NCBI GenBank assembly: GCA_021014325.1
Contig: JAJGQC010000522.1
Location: forward strand, 1 to 64,000
Direction of reading: 5' to 3'
DNA: 64,000 nt
Origin: Plazaster borealis
Lineage: Eukaryota; Echinodermata; Asteroidea; Forcipulatida; Labidiasteridae
The position numbers were made by a program, and so were the translations under genes. Position 1 is the stretch's first letter, and every line of letters starts with the position of its first letter. Below, piece after piece: positions 20,644 to 32,335 of this stretch. The notes beneath the pieces were generated by a model. The model did not search any database. It was given only the letters and a program-made list of their open reading frames with translations, and was not told the origin of the DNA.

Positions 20644-23449
20644 CTGTGTGAAAAATGAATAAAACATAACATACTAAATTTTCTACTCAGAATGTTTTAC
20701 TTGAAGAGTTTTCTCCAGTGCTGGGGTGATGAAAACAGCTGAAAGTAAATTGCGTCTTATTTTTTAAAACCTCAAAACTCCTCTTTAAAAACAATGTTTT
20801 TGTGGACTATATAACATGTCTTAGTGATTTAATTTAATTGTTTTAATTTAGTATGAGGCACTTAAACTTAAAATTGACCAAAATGTTCATCACACAAACT
20901 GCTGTACAGTGTTAGTAACTATAATAAAAACAGTGCAGTCAATAAGGCCTATAAAGTCCTAAATTGTAAAAATGGTAAAAATTCTATCTCAAAAACACAA
21001 AGTCTCAACGACTATGTTGACGCGGAACCAGACTAACATTTTTCTAGGTAGGCGCTACGATTTTTAAGTCCCAAAAGACAGTCGCTGCCCATGTTCGGAA
21101 AGCCCCAGTAAAAATAACGTAAAATGTATGCTACATGCAAAACTGCAAGTACATGTACAAAAACTACAGGAAAACCAGTGCCAACATACACGTGCCAACA
21201 TATCTACTGCTAAGTAAAAATAGACACTACACAGTTGTTTAAATTAAAGTTAAACTTAAAGTTGCATAAAATTAGATGTCATGCAATGTTTTTTGCCCAA
21301 CTAGTATTACTATTGCAGGAACCCTACTCAAACGTTGGGCATAATGGGTGTTGACATTGCCCAACTTTTATTGGAAGAAATATCCCCTCAAACATTGGGT
21401 ATTACGCATAATACAATAGCCCAACTAATGAAAGAAACTAGGCCTTTTGCTTAAAAGTTGAACGTTAGTAGCTCTAATGTTGCTCAAAAGTTGGATAGCC
21501 AGGCTTAACTTATGGCAAGTTGTTGCTGAAAATTGTATAAAAAAAAAATTAAAAAGCAAAAAAAAAGAGAGGAAAACTGACAAAAAAACCCAACACACAC
21601 ATACAAACGAACCAAATATCAAACAAATAAACACAAAAAACCGCCACAACATCTTTTTAACAACAACCATTTTGTTTTGACTTTTATCTTTAACCTTATC
21701 CCTATGGGGTAGGCCTACTCGAGTTACTGTCATGAGCCATGATCTTGTCATCTACATTGTATTCATTGTGAGAAGTATTCCAAATATTACCTGCCATGAT
21801 TGTTCACAAGTTCTCCAGCAGCATGCGTGTAGATGACATTCTCGATGTATTTGGTGTCTGATTGTTGGTTATTTAGCACCCTCAATCATGTCAAAGTAAC
21901 CAACTGGTTGGCTTATTATTATTATTATTGTTTTATATTTGAGAAATAAAAACATCACAGCCTTATGGAGGCTGAATTAAGTTTTATTTTTACAATATTA
22001 ATACGACAGAAAAAATTAGATAAAAGTTAGAGAATTTAAAAGAAACCCCCCCCCAAACAAAAACAAACAAACAAACACACACCAACAAATTGTAAACCAA
22101 AACAGTATGGATGATTTACAAACACACATGAAAATCAATGACCACAACTCAGACATGGACAACAAAGACTACAACTCAGACATGGACAACAATGACAGCA
22201 ACACAGACACGGACAACAAAGACAGCAACTCAGACATTGACAACAGAGACAGTAGCACAAAGAAGGATGACAATGAAAGTAATAAAGAAAAACAATGTTA
22301 AAAATACAAAAAGGTAAAACCATGCACAGTATAAAAAATGGAAGCTGGGAAAACACTTTACAAAATTAACTGTTATTTGCGTTCCATAGTCTACAGAGAT
22401 AAGGTACAGGACTGATTTTATACCCAACATCTAGTATGAAGATTAAAGCAAGCACTATGTACCCTTTTGTTTGGTAAAGATTACCAAACTTTAATGACTC
22501 AATTTCGTACCAACACTGGTCAAGCCTTACGTTTACCCAACAGCAAATTTTACCCATAAATGTGTAAACAAATTGCCCAAATATGTGTAAATAGTTTTAC
22601 CCAGCACTCAATTACCCATTTTTTTTACAGTGTAGTAAATCTACGAATGATGAAATGTTGGGCAGTTCCCTCTCAAGGAAGGCAGGATTTCTTTCAACTT
22701 GGCTTGAGTGATAACTTTATGTCTACAGAATAAGGGGAGACATCATAACCCAACCTCCGGACACTCGGAGGGTCCCGCCAGGTTCCTCCCGGTTTCCACA
22801 CTTCGGTCTTGAACAAATGTTATTACGTTCAGACGAGGAACTACCCTTCATCAAAAAGTGTTAAAATAGTCCTAGCCTTCGTTGGAACGACAAAAATCCA
22901 GTCCCGAGGGTCAATTTGACCCTATTTCGTCCTTTAAAAAAAATGACACCCCCCCCCCCCTGCATGGCAAAATAAACCATCATTGGAATTAACGCAACTG
23001 ACCTGCTTCCGGTCTTTTTTACTCCACACTGCGGACAAAATGTGACATCAGTCAATGGGATCTTGTGTCTTTCCGCTGCCTTTCTTTTACATCCCCAATA
23101 TCCCCATTAAAGTAGCAACTTTTATTTTATTATCGTTCTTCCACAGGTATATTATGTTGTGCGCAACGCAGCTCATGGTTTATTATTACGACACGAATGT
23201 TTCTCCTACAAGAAAAGCACCAGTTCCAATTGAATTGGTACCAGACTGAAACTTGGAGTATTGAAACAAAAATTTAGTTCTGGTACTCGATGATCTCGAT
23301 TCCGTAGGTTGAATTGAAGAAAAAAAAATTCAACGTAACTATATGAGAATGTGTGTAAGATTTCTAAATGAGGTTGTGAGATATTTCCAAAAGTTCACCC
23401 AAATAGAAGTTTCCCATCAAAAGATCATGTAAAAAATAAGTGTGTAAAA
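20644..23449. other. Noncoding repeat-rich stretch
   Basis: AT-rich DNA without a supported gene. From 21,290 to 21,430 and again at 22,540-22,620 there are repeated TTGCCCAAC/GTTGGGCA and TTTACCCA words, ending TTTTTTACAGTGTA near 22,635, suggesting a degenerate MITE. Runs of A, C and CAAA occur at 21,540 and 22,050. Fragments of the broken minus-strand gene may extend a little above 20,643 but I could not place another exon. Confidence 0.5.
22127..22262. repeat. 30-bp minisatellite
   Basis: Four to five units resembling AACTCAGACATGGACAACAA AGACAGC. A 64-codon plus-strand frame runs through it (Asp/Asn/Ser repeat), but it looks like a by-product of the repeat and has no neighbours that support a gene. 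Confidence 0.75.
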
Positions 23450-24281
23450 ATAGATTGAGCCACCCCGACCGTACCCTACACAATTCTCGCGCAAGTCTGT
23501 GACGCCTATCCGAACTTCCGGGATCATTATAAATAGTCTCAACCTTATGGATTTTTTACGTCGTAAATTACGTGGGGTGATTTTGTTTTGTCCATGGAAA
23601 TTACAAATGTTGTTGAAAATGTAATACTAATTAACAAAACATAGAAAGTACGTCAATGAAACTATAAATGCAAACGCTTGTTATGGTTGCGCAAGATAAA
23701 AACCATTTTCTTTGGTCAATCAATGATGCGTCAGCGTCCTCTTTAAACTGCATCCGCGTTAATTTAAAGCCCACGTGACCACTGTGCGTCCGCGTATAGC
23801 TTTTTGAAATTTCACAGTTTGGGCGTATTAACGTTGTACGGGAAGGGGTTTTGTTAGTTCAACAGCCTCGCTACCATGGGCATCGCGCCGTATCGATACC
23901 TCAGCTCTTGTCACTGAGTATTTTTGTTGTTCAGATTTTGTTTTCAAATATAATCTGAAGCAAAGATTTTATTTCAGAAAGAATAAAGTTCTGGCATTTT
24001 ATGTGCTTTCTTTTGTTCCGATACGCGAGAAATTTGCACAGTCGGACTGTTTCATGATGGAATGCATACTAAAATATAACTAAGATTACAGAGCCCGCAT
24101 GAAACAGCAGTTGGGCATCCTGGAAACCACGTGCAGGTCTGGGAACATGTGCGTTTGGCAGCGCTGCCTGGTATTCACAGCTTCCCGCAATTTCCGTGTG
24201 TAGACTGGATAGTTGCAAGTATTGTCTTGACTTTTGAAGAGCGACCAACTCATTTTGTTTCTGTTTCCTTTCATTCATTCA
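23450..24281 (+). promoter_or_regulatory. Possible promoter and noncoding first exon
   Basis: A GC-richer stretch with several CG dinucleotides and TATAAATAG near 23,530 leads to a strong splice donor, AAG|GTATGT, at 24,281/24,282. A matching acceptor (CCTTTCATTCCAG) ends at 26,460. No coding sequence is seen in the putative exon. It could be the 5' end of the small gene at 26.59 kb; this is a weak inference. Confidence 0.2.
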
Positions 24282-24726
24282 AGGTATGTGGATTATGAGT
24301 ATGAGATAAGTTGTTTGACTTCAAACTTTGATGGAGGTGGGTAAAATTGTTAAGCTTGCTACATCAACAGTATGCACTAGTATCAGTTTGTTACTTTTCA
24401 TTTTTAACAATTAAATGACGATGTGTTTATTATGGACAGAAACTACTTTTCTCCATTATGCTTGGATAAATGATGTTGTATTAAGTCAAGACCTTTATAG
24501 AATGCCCTCGTGCTCAGATTGGTTCTTGGTTACTTTCCTAACTACATGTATGTGTATTTTGAGGAAGGAAAAGTAAGTTTTTTCTTTTTATAAGTTAAGT
24601 CCTATACTGATACAGTGATTGCCATGTACACGTACACTGTACATGCACATGTAATTTATGCGGGCATTGTTTTATGCATACTCTGTGACTGTGTGGCAAC
24701 ATTGGGCATTAAAAAAAACACTTTTT

Positions 24727-25567
24727 ATTGCCCTTTTCCGACCGACCCAAAAAATCTGAAGTCCACGGTCGCGTTTTTTAAATTTTTTTTATTTTAATGC
24801 CGATTTTTTGATTTTGTTTGAAGTATTTTATGCTTTGATTCCCAGTAAAAGACATTTAAGAAAGAAACCTCGATGTTTTTATTTTTCTTTTGCAAAATTA
24901 TAATGTTTTATGTTGCAGGCCTGTGAAAGCTTTTTCAATGACCGTACCAATTTTTTATTTCCGCCTACACCATACAGCACACCACGAAGTCCGTAAATCC
25001 TATGTCCTTGCTCCATGCGCGCAACGTGAATGGGCGGGTATCCATCACGCACTTGTGTTGCAACTCCTTGCCAATAAAGGGCGCTGTGTTATCGTTGGCA
25101 TTGCATGTACATGCACATGTACATGTATATCCATGTACACGCACTTTACATGCTGTATGTAGTGTACAATTTATTAAGCACGGCTAATCGTAGTATTGAA
25201 CCCGTCAATCAAGATGTCGGTGCAACACAAGTGCGTGATGGATACCCTGGCTGAACAAAAATGATTATTTTACAGAATAATGTAAGATTTCTTTCCGTCT
25301 TTTTTATTTTTTTATGAACCTTTTCCTTGCGTGGCAGTTTTCATCGTACGCGTCAATTTTTTCCCCCGACTATCACGAGTTTCGATGTGGCGGAGCTCCA
25401 CTCCCATCATTCTTACATGAATGTATACTACTTTGAGAACATAAAATGGTTCAAAACGTAAAGTTGTGTGTATATCTACTGTGTTTTTTCCTCCTCTGAC
25501 GTATTCTTAAAAAAAAAAAAAAAAAAAAACGACCGACCGACCCTCGATTTTTAGCCAAAAGGGCAAT
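24727..25567. repeat. Inverted-repeat element with ATTGCCCTTTT termini and an internal 27-bp palindrome arm
   Basis: ATTGCCCTTTT (24727-24737) is matched by AAAAGGGCAAT (25557-25567), and CGACCGACC words follow each end. Inside, the 27 bases at 25036-25062 are exactly inverted at 25221-25247, so a hairpin with a loop of about 160 bp can form. The repeated CATGTACATG words at 25,110-25,140 and an A-run near 25,510 are also within. No protein is encoded. It reads as a MITE. Confidence 0.7.
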
Positions 25568-25937
25568 AATTTTTTTTTAAATGCCTTTGTGCATTTAGTG
25601 TTAAATACTTAGGATAACTCGATGCCTCAGGGTTTAGTCAGTGGTGCAAGGTCTGAGGTCTGAGTTGTTTTCAAATTGTTGTACCAGAAAAGCCTCTCTC
25701 AGTTCACTGTTTATATTGAAGTTTGCAAGGGGTATTTACTTCTTCTTGGGTTGGTTGTGCTTGAGATTTATTTTGCCGAGTGATTTGTTATCACCACAAC
25801 TGCACAATACATTGCCAGAGTTAATTAATGTTTTTCTTTGTCCCATTTCTTTGTTTGGATACTGGAGTCAGTAATCCTACCTCGATGGTTTATAGTTGTT
25901 TCAGACAAACAAATTTCTAGTGTGATGATTTCTGTGC

Positions 25938-26324
25938 TTAAAGGGACACATTGCCTTGGATCGGACGAGTTGGTCTAAAAAAAGCGTTTGAAACCGTTTG
26001 TTATATGCATTTGGTTAGAAAGACGTTATAAAAGTAGAATACAATGATCCACACAAGTATGCCTTGAAATTGCGTGGTTTTCCTTTTACTTTACGAACAA
26101 ACACGGTCGGCCATTTTGTGGAGTCAAAATGTTGACTCCACTAAATGGCCGACCGTGTTTGTTCACAATGTAAAAAAAAAACCACGCAATTTCGAGACAT
26201 ATTTGTGTGGATCATTGTATTCTACTTTTAAAACACCTTTCTAACTGTGTAGATTTTATAACAAACGGTTACAAATGCTTTTTATAGACCAACTCGCCCG
26301 ATCCAAGGCAACGTGTCCCTTTAA
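25938..26324. repeat. Palindromic MITE, TTAA-flanked, AAAGGGACACATTGCC family
   Basis: Nearly the whole 387 bp folds back on itself: TTAAAGGGACACATTGCCTT at one end pairs with AAGGCAACGTGTCCCTTTAA at the other, and the centre pairs ACGGTCGGCCATTT with AAATGGCCGACCGT. TTAA at both ends suggests a piggyBac-type target. Noncoding. Confidence 0.9.
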
Positions 26325-26589
26325 TTAGTATGGCTAGACCACAGGTTTTCTGTATATATTTAAGACCAGTTAATTCTATGGAAGTATCAGTGAATTACAT
26401 TAGTTGTTGTGTTATCTCATTGTTATTTCATCTTGTCATTCTGTTTTCCTTTCATTCCAGACAATTTTAATATCAACCATCGGTGTTTGAATTCATCATA
26501 TATTATAAGGTGTAACTCTTCAAATACAGTAAGTAGCATTCGATGGTAATTTTCAAGGCTGCTTGCTGCTCACTAAGAACAGTCCAACC

Positions 26590-26754
26590 ATGGAGGAATA
26601 CGAACACAACTTTGGCACCTTCGCCAAATTTATGGATGCGGTGCCAATAGATGACATTGATGAAGCAGATGTGGCTGGCATTGAGGGCATGGATGACATT
26701 GGAACAAGTGTGGCTGGCATTGAGGGCATGGATGACATTGGACATTGCCTGTAA
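26590..26754 (+). CDS. Small acidic ORF, possibly a decayed gene
   Basis: The start ACCATGG is a strong Kozak context. It encodes 54 residues with a duplicated VAGIEGMDDIG segment, then TAA. The same frame stays open after the TAA for 25 more codons (YDTESRLKELEKRACSYFKKE), a charged helical-looking stretch, before the next stop. So it may be a longer gene killed by one stop, or a readthrough case. No family is recognised. A minisatellite follows directly. Confidence 0.3.
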   Translation: MEEYEHNFGTFAKFMDAVPIDDIDEADVAGIEGMDDIGTSVAGIEGMDDIGHCL

Positions 26755-26824
26755 TACTATTACTATGACACCGAAAGCAGGCTGAAGGAGCTTGAGAAGA
26801 GAGCTTGCAGCTATTTCAAGAAGG

Positions 26825-27180
26825 AAATTTGGCAATGAACGCCTGAGTTTGGCAATGGCCCCTACTTCTACCGGTAGAGACGATAGCAGAAACCATGTGG
26901 ATACGATCGTGCAATGTGATGAACGCCTGAGTTTGGCAATGGCCCCTACTTCTACTCGTGGAGACGATAGCGGAAACCGTGTGGAATACGCATGTGCAAT
27001 GTGATGAAAGCCTGTGTTTGGCAATGGCCCCTACTTCTACTCGTGGAGACAAAAGGGGAAACCGTGTGGAGTACGCATGTGCAATGTGATGAAAGCCTGT
27101 GTTTGGCAATGGCCCCTATTTCTACTCGTGGAGACGATAGCGGAAACCGTGTGGAATATGCATGCGCAATGTGATGACCC
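26825..27180. repeat. 84-85-bp minisatellite, about four units
   Basis: Each unit has GCCTGTGTTTGGCAATGG, CCCCTACTTCTACTCGTGGA, then GAAACCGTGTGG and CATGTGCAATGTGATGAA. The key word starts near 26,841, 26,925, 27,010 and 27,095, spacing 84, 85 and 85. Because 85 is not a multiple of three, the frames crossing it shift from unit to unit, so coding is unlikely. Confidence 0.9.
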
Positions 27181-27538
27181 AGATTCAGATGATGCATGAC
27201 CCAGTAATCAACCCCGTGGGTAGGTTTAGTTCGCTGACCATGTGAACATAAGCCCATTTTGGAATAAGTAATGTTTATCTTTTGGACACCCGCAGTGCTC
27301 TGATTAATGATTAGTTTAACTCCACATCTGAACATACCCTTAGGTAGGTGACACTTTTTCTGGTTGATATATCCGATGTTATTAACAGTGCCTGAATATT
27401 TACTGGGTTGACTAAGACTGTGTTTTCCATTATGTAAAAAGACAATGGCAAAAAGGGAACACAATACAAGTCTTTTGAGGATTTAGGCCCTATGGAATTT
27501 CTCAGTAAATATTGTGACATAATACATGTGTATGGTCT

Positions 27539-27746
27539 AGTGTTCTCCACAGACTTTATTTTGGGAGGGCTGCATGAGGCAATCAAAATGGTGCGTGTCG
27601 ATATGACGTCATCAAAATGGCGCCCAATGGTATATGAAAAATCAGATGGCTACTCGTTTGATCGATGTAGATGCAGGCTACAAATGAAATAGTCTATTTG
27701 TCTTTTTTTTAACAGGCCCTCCCAAAATATGTGTGTGGAGAACACT
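27539..27746. repeat. Short MITE with AGTGTTCTCCACA inverted ends
   Basis: AGTGTTCTCCACAGACTTTA with TTTTGGGAGGGC at 27539-27575 is mirrored by GCCCTCCCAAAA...TGTGGAGAACACT at 27716-27746. The whole is 208 bp and noncoding. A CpG-bearing core (GATATGACGTCATCAAAATGG) lies inside. Confidence 0.8.
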
Positions 27747-27828
27747 GATTAGGTCCAATGAGTTTTATATAAGAACTTGTAGTTTGGAATGTGGGAAAAA
27801 TTCTTTCAATGTTAAATGTTCCTTTATG

Positions 27829-28216
27829 TTAAAGGCACTGGACACTATGTTGGTATTTACTCAAAATAATTGTTAGCATAAAAACTTACTTGGTAACAAG
27901 CAATGGGGAGCTGTTGATAGTATAAAACATTGTGAGAAACGGCTCCTTCTGATGTAACGTTGTTTTTGAGAAAGCAGCAACTTCTCACTCAAATATTTGA
28001 ATTGAATTCGAGACCTCAGCTGACGTCTCGAATTCAATCATCTGAAAGCACACAACTTGTGCAACAACAGTGTTTTTTCTTCCATTATTCTCTCGCAACT
28101 TCAACGACCAATTGAGCTCAAATTTTCACAGGTTTATTAATTTATGCATATGTTGTGCTACTCCAAGTGAGAAGATGGGTCTTTGACAATTACCAAAGGT
28201 GTCCAGTGCCTTTTAA
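27829..28216. repeat. TTAA-flanked MITE, AAAGGCACTGGACAC family, copy 1
   Basis: The ends read TTAAAGGCACTGGACAC and GTGTCCAGTGCCTTTTAA. The interior includes AACTTACTTGGTAACAAGCAA, TGATAGTATAAAACATTGTG and AATTGAGCTCAAATTTTCAC. It shares these with 62777-63171 and, inverted and truncated, with 61636-61953. Noncoding. Confidence 0.92.
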
Positions 28217-28804
28217 TAACTACAATATTGAAACACTCATCGTAGCAGGCCAGAAAAATTGTGAAACTTGTTGAGTCCTCTCTCAGTTGATGGTTTCCAC
28301 CTTTTGGGCAAGATGTCGGAAGGCCGACAATTTCCTGTTAACAGCTTGACGGAGAGCAGACATATTGTGTCTGCTCTGCTGGTCCTCCAATACGAATGCT
28401 TTAAAAATATAAAAATAAAAATGTATAAATAAATAGTTAAAAAAAACAACAAAGAAGTAGCCCCAACAAACAAGCAAAAAACAAACAATTTATGGAATAA
28501 AATAGTGGTGACAAGTTCTTAAAGTTCTCTTTTGCATTTATACTACAGGTCCTTTTGGTTGGTAAGCAGTAAGCAGTTTGCAACAGCTAATTCTATTTTC
28601 TCAAGTTCTTTAACTGTAACAATCGGCTTCAGAGCAAAAATTTGAAGTTTTATTTTTATAACTTTTCAACAAGTGTATTTGGTGCATTGGGTTGTGTCTA
28701 CACGCAAGAAATTGCTTATGCGCTGTTACTAATAGGTATGAGTTGCCTCTGTGTAAATAAATTGGCGTATATGAGCTTAAGTGCACCAAATCTGCTTTGT
28801 ATAT

Positions 28805-29272
28805 TGTTACGAAATGGTCGATTGAGGGCGCCGTGCGGCACGGGAATCAAACCTGTTTTGAGGGAGACCGACAAATTTGTCGGTAGTGGATCTGATGCGC
28901 AGCGCACACGTGGCCCCTGGATCCCCAGGGACCACAGCGCGTACTGTTCATCAGATCCACTGGAAAAGTCACCTTTCGTAATTCCCGCCTCCCAGATCTT
29001 CACTTTTAGTCTAGACGCCGTAGAATTAGCACCTCCATAGAAAGAATCTCCGAGTTTTTGTACATTGTCAAATTGTAAGTTGTGATCGAAGAATAATAAT
29101 CAAATCAGATTGAAACTTCAATCCATCTGTTCTCCTTGTCGAATTATCTCTCCGTCTCCTCTTTCTTTTAATAATTCCTCCTAATTAAATATAGGGCCAA
29201 ACTTTAGGGTCTCATTACAGTGTTCAGGTTTCTTGTGTAAAAGTCCTTAGACCGCGACCACGGCGCGTTACA
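28805..29272 (+). repeat. 5' LTR of the second gypsy element
   Basis: Begins TGTTACGAAATGG and ends GGCGCGTTACA, directly before the primer-binding site. The ends form the short inverted TGTTAC/GTTACA typical of LTRs. No second copy is in the window, so the right edge rests on the primer site. Confidence 0.72.
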
Positions 29273-29273
29273 T

Positions 29274-29291
29274 TGGTGGCAGCGGTGGGAT
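29274..29291 (+). other. Primer-binding site of the second gypsy element
   Basis: TGGTGGCAGCGGTGGGAT starts one base after the LTR. The core matches the sites at 6846-6863 and 49970. A leader follows with five to six repeats of ATTCATCCGCC-like words (29,385-29,450). Confidence 0.75.
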
Positions 29292-29541
29292 AGAAGGTTC
29301 GTTTGTACCGAGTGTGTGCGTTACGTGCACAAAGTTTTGTGTTCATCCGCCCGGCTGCGCTGCCGGAGGGTTATCTCTCTGCGCCCGGATTCATCCGCCA
29401 GATTCATCCGCCGGATTCATCCGCCGGATTCGTCCGCCGCCCAGAGCTGTCCGCCCGGATAGAATAAAATAATAATCAAGAAACAGAAAGAAAGGCATAG
29501 TTCTTGCAGTGAAAATACGTTAGGGTCATTGGAAGTTCATA

Positions 29542-31420
29542 ATGGCACAGTCATCAAATACAAGGATGGACCCAAACTTCTATAATTTTCTGGAAAGGGA
29601 AATTGAGAGAGTAAACCTAGAGATTCAAAACTTATCTCAGAGTCTGAGTTTAATCTCAAAAAGAGAGCATAAAGACTTGAATAGTACAACAAAAAGCAGT
29701 GGGTATCAGCTAGGAAATACAGCTGGGATTGTAGATGATGTTGGTACAGGTTCTAAGGTTGATCCTTCAAATTTAACAGCGAAGGGTGACTTCAGTGAAG
29801 ACAAATCAGAAGTAAACATGGGGAGAAGCGTAATAAGCGGTGTGGGGGTACCACATAAGAGCATCAGGGAAGGTTCAACTTGGTGGTGGGACTCGGGGAT
29901 AGAAATGACTACTCCTGGGGTTCCCATGGTAATCAGACATCGTCCATCACACTTTGAGATCTCAGTCCGAACAGGCTGGAGATGTTAAGCAAGAGTAAGA
30001 GCAGACCCAACTCCCAGCCCACTCCCAATCCAAGTTCCATATCAGCCTTGGTTTGGAGAAAACATTGGTAAACCAACGAGAGCGGAAGACCCTTGGCAAG
30101 CGTCTCAAAATCGTGATAGAGGGCGCCCTATGGTTTCCTTCGCTTCACCAAAGGCGGATACGCGTAGGCCTATGATAGATGATTATTATCAAGGAGGGTT
30201 ACATGCCTTTCCTGGGGGAACGCCTGTGGTCCATCAACCAAAGCTAGAACAAGCCAGAAAGCTAGCTGGCATATGGGAAGACAGAAGGGGAGAAACATTC
30301 ATGGGGGATCAAAAACCGAATGTATCACCCATAGAACCAGCTTTCCCTCAGATATCGACAAAACCTATTCCCACTAATGAAAAGTTGATCGCACCTATAC
30401 TAACAAATCAATCAACTGGAGCTGTTAACAATAAAGTAGCGGCTGATAGCGGGATACATGCAACTCCTAAGGGGGTCCAGCGGTGAAAAGAACGGCCGGT
30501 AATCAGACCGGATCGTTATGATGGTAAAGGCCCGTGGGAACCATATATCAAACACTTTGAGTTGTGTGCTTCCATTAATGGATGGGATGACCAGACAAAA
30601 TGCCAGTATCTGGCCGTACTGCTGACGGGTTCAGCCCAACAAGTTTTGGGAAGTCTGCAGAGTGATACAAAGGACTATCAAAAACTAGTTACGTCTCTGC
30701 AGGCTAGGTTTGATCCAACCGGGAGAAAGGAGTTGCATCGGGCTCAGCTTAGGAACCGTCGCCAAAAGCCCTCTGAAAGTCTAGTCGAATTGGCGGAAGA
30801 AGGCAACTGGTTGATAAGGTTTATACCGACTTGACAGTGGAAAGCCGTGATAGAATGGGCCGGGACCACTTCTTAGACGCCTTGCTAGACGGCAAAATGA
30901 GAATTAGAATAATACAAATGCGAACCGCCACACTAGACGAGGCAGTGGCAGCTGCAGTCAAACTCGAGGCTCTGCAAAAAGCTGAAAGAGAGCGCCGTTC
31001 TGCAGACCTAAAGAGGTTGCGAGGTGCAACTGTAAGTGCAGTTCAAGTGGAACAACCAGTCGTTGAGATCAATCCAGGAATGTCTGAGATCCAACAGCAA
31101 CTGGCCAAGATGAAAGAGCAAATGAAGAGGCTCGAAAAAGGAACCTACACAGGAGAAGCAGCATATCGGAAGAATTACCAAAATAGGGGTCCTATCAAAT
31201 GCTACAACTGCCACCAGCTTGGCCATATAAAAACCCACTGCCTGTCCAGAAATTATCAAAGAAAATCAAAAAGGAAAAGAACAAAACACATCTGGAGCAG
31301 GGAACAACAACCAAGAACAAAACACATATGGAGCAAGAAACAACCAGGAAAATCAGGGAAACCGTTAGATGGTGTCTGCGGGCCAAGAGACAGCAGGGGA
31401 AACGGGGCCCAAAATAGATA
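29542..31420 (+). pseudogene. gag of the second gypsy element, frameshifted
   Basis: It starts at ATGGCACAGTC with a coiled N-terminal segment (NFLEREIERVNLEIQNLSQSL), followed by a Pro/Gly-rich linker and a capsid block with typical words (WEPYIKHFELC, ARFDPTGRKELHRAQLRNR). A coiled stretch (IQQQLAKMKEQMKRLEKG) precedes a CCHC knuckle, CYNCHQLGHIKTHC, near 31,200. Breaks include TAA at 29,986-29,988, TGA at 30,484-30,486 and a frame change near 30,825. It packages the RNA in an intact relative; this copy cannot. Confidence 0.82.
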
Positions 31421-31424
31421 GGTA

Positions 31425-31985
31425 TGAACCAACTGAAAATATTGCTGCTGTAGTTGGAGAAGGGTTACACTTAGATGCGTTCCTAAACGGAATTCATGTT
31501 GATGTATTAGTGGATACGGGGGCGACAGTGTCTTTGTTGTCTGACAAGGTAGTGGAACAGTGGTCAAGTGGAGACAGGAGATGATAAAACACACCCGTGC
31601 AAAGTTCTGCTCGCCGACAACAAGACATTGACTGTAGCCGGAGAATTAGAAGCTGAATTGCAGCTTGCGGGGGTGAATGTTCGACACAGGTTTATTATTG
31701 CTTCTATAGGCAATGATGTTTTACTGGGATTAGATTTTCTGAAGAATGAGTAGTGTGTGATAGATGTCACGAATAAATGTCTGGAATGGGGAAGTTTTGT
31801 GCTTCCTCTGTGGGAGACAGCGGGGAGACAACAGTGTTGTCGGGTAACGGTCACTGAAACGGTAGTGATAGCTCCGCGGACGGAAAAGCTCATTGAAGGA
31901 AAATTGGAGGGTGGTGATATGGTTGTAAAGTGTGGGTTAATCGAACCCACAGCTTCTATTGTGGAGAAAATCATCTCATGGTAGC
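31425..31985 (+). pseudogene. Retropepsin-like protease of the second gypsy element
   Basis: Contains the active-site motif VLVDTGATVSLLSDKV and, in the next register, the second conserved block VLLGLDFLKNE. A one-base shift near 31,565 splits the two. It should cut Gag-Pol in an intact element. The RT that should follow is absent. Confidence 0.82.
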
Positions 31986-32335
31986 ACCTTCGATTGTAAA
32001 TACTGGTGTTGGTATAGTGCCCTTACGCCTCATGAAGCCGGAGATAATAAGCGTGTCGCTCTGGTAGCCAAGGCAACAGGCAGTCTGCAGCGGCTGCTAG
32101 TTTCGCTGGTGACTGTGCGCTTAACGGTAGGCGTGGGTTTAGTAAGCGGGCGCCAGGGCTGCAAGATGGCGGAAAGCCGAGGGTCAAGTTCAAGCGAATT
32201 TGACAGGTAAGATTGCCAATTTTCGTGCCTCCAATGCCAATTAAGCTGTTTGTAGTGCGTGACTGGTTAGAACGATACCCTGATAAAAAGGCAGTTTCTT
32301 TGTTACTTGAAGGTTTTACTGATGGTTTTCATATT

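Larger units (their letters stand above)
28805..32150 (+). mobile_element. Second Ty3/gypsy-type element, truncated after protease
   Basis: It has a 5' LTR (28805-29272), a primer-binding site, a leader, gag with a CCHC knuckle and a retropepsin, and then loses identity near 32.1 kb with no RT, integrase or 3' LTR. Just past this point lies the coding start of an Ngaro-like element, so the gypsy copy was probably cut by that insertion or by a deletion. The right edge is approximate. Confidence 0.8.

Noticed and set aside
22107..22301. 64-codon Asp/Asn/Ser protein
   Set aside because: It is the translation of a 30-bp minisatellite with no independent coding support.
22107..22356. CRISPR-like array
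   Set aside because: Tandem repeats without unique spacers; the sequence is eukaryotic.
26503..27464. Minus-strand frames of up to 173 codons with repeated ...GHCQTQAFITLH
   Set aside because: They cross the 84/85-bp minisatellite, and the 85-bp units change the frame at each step.
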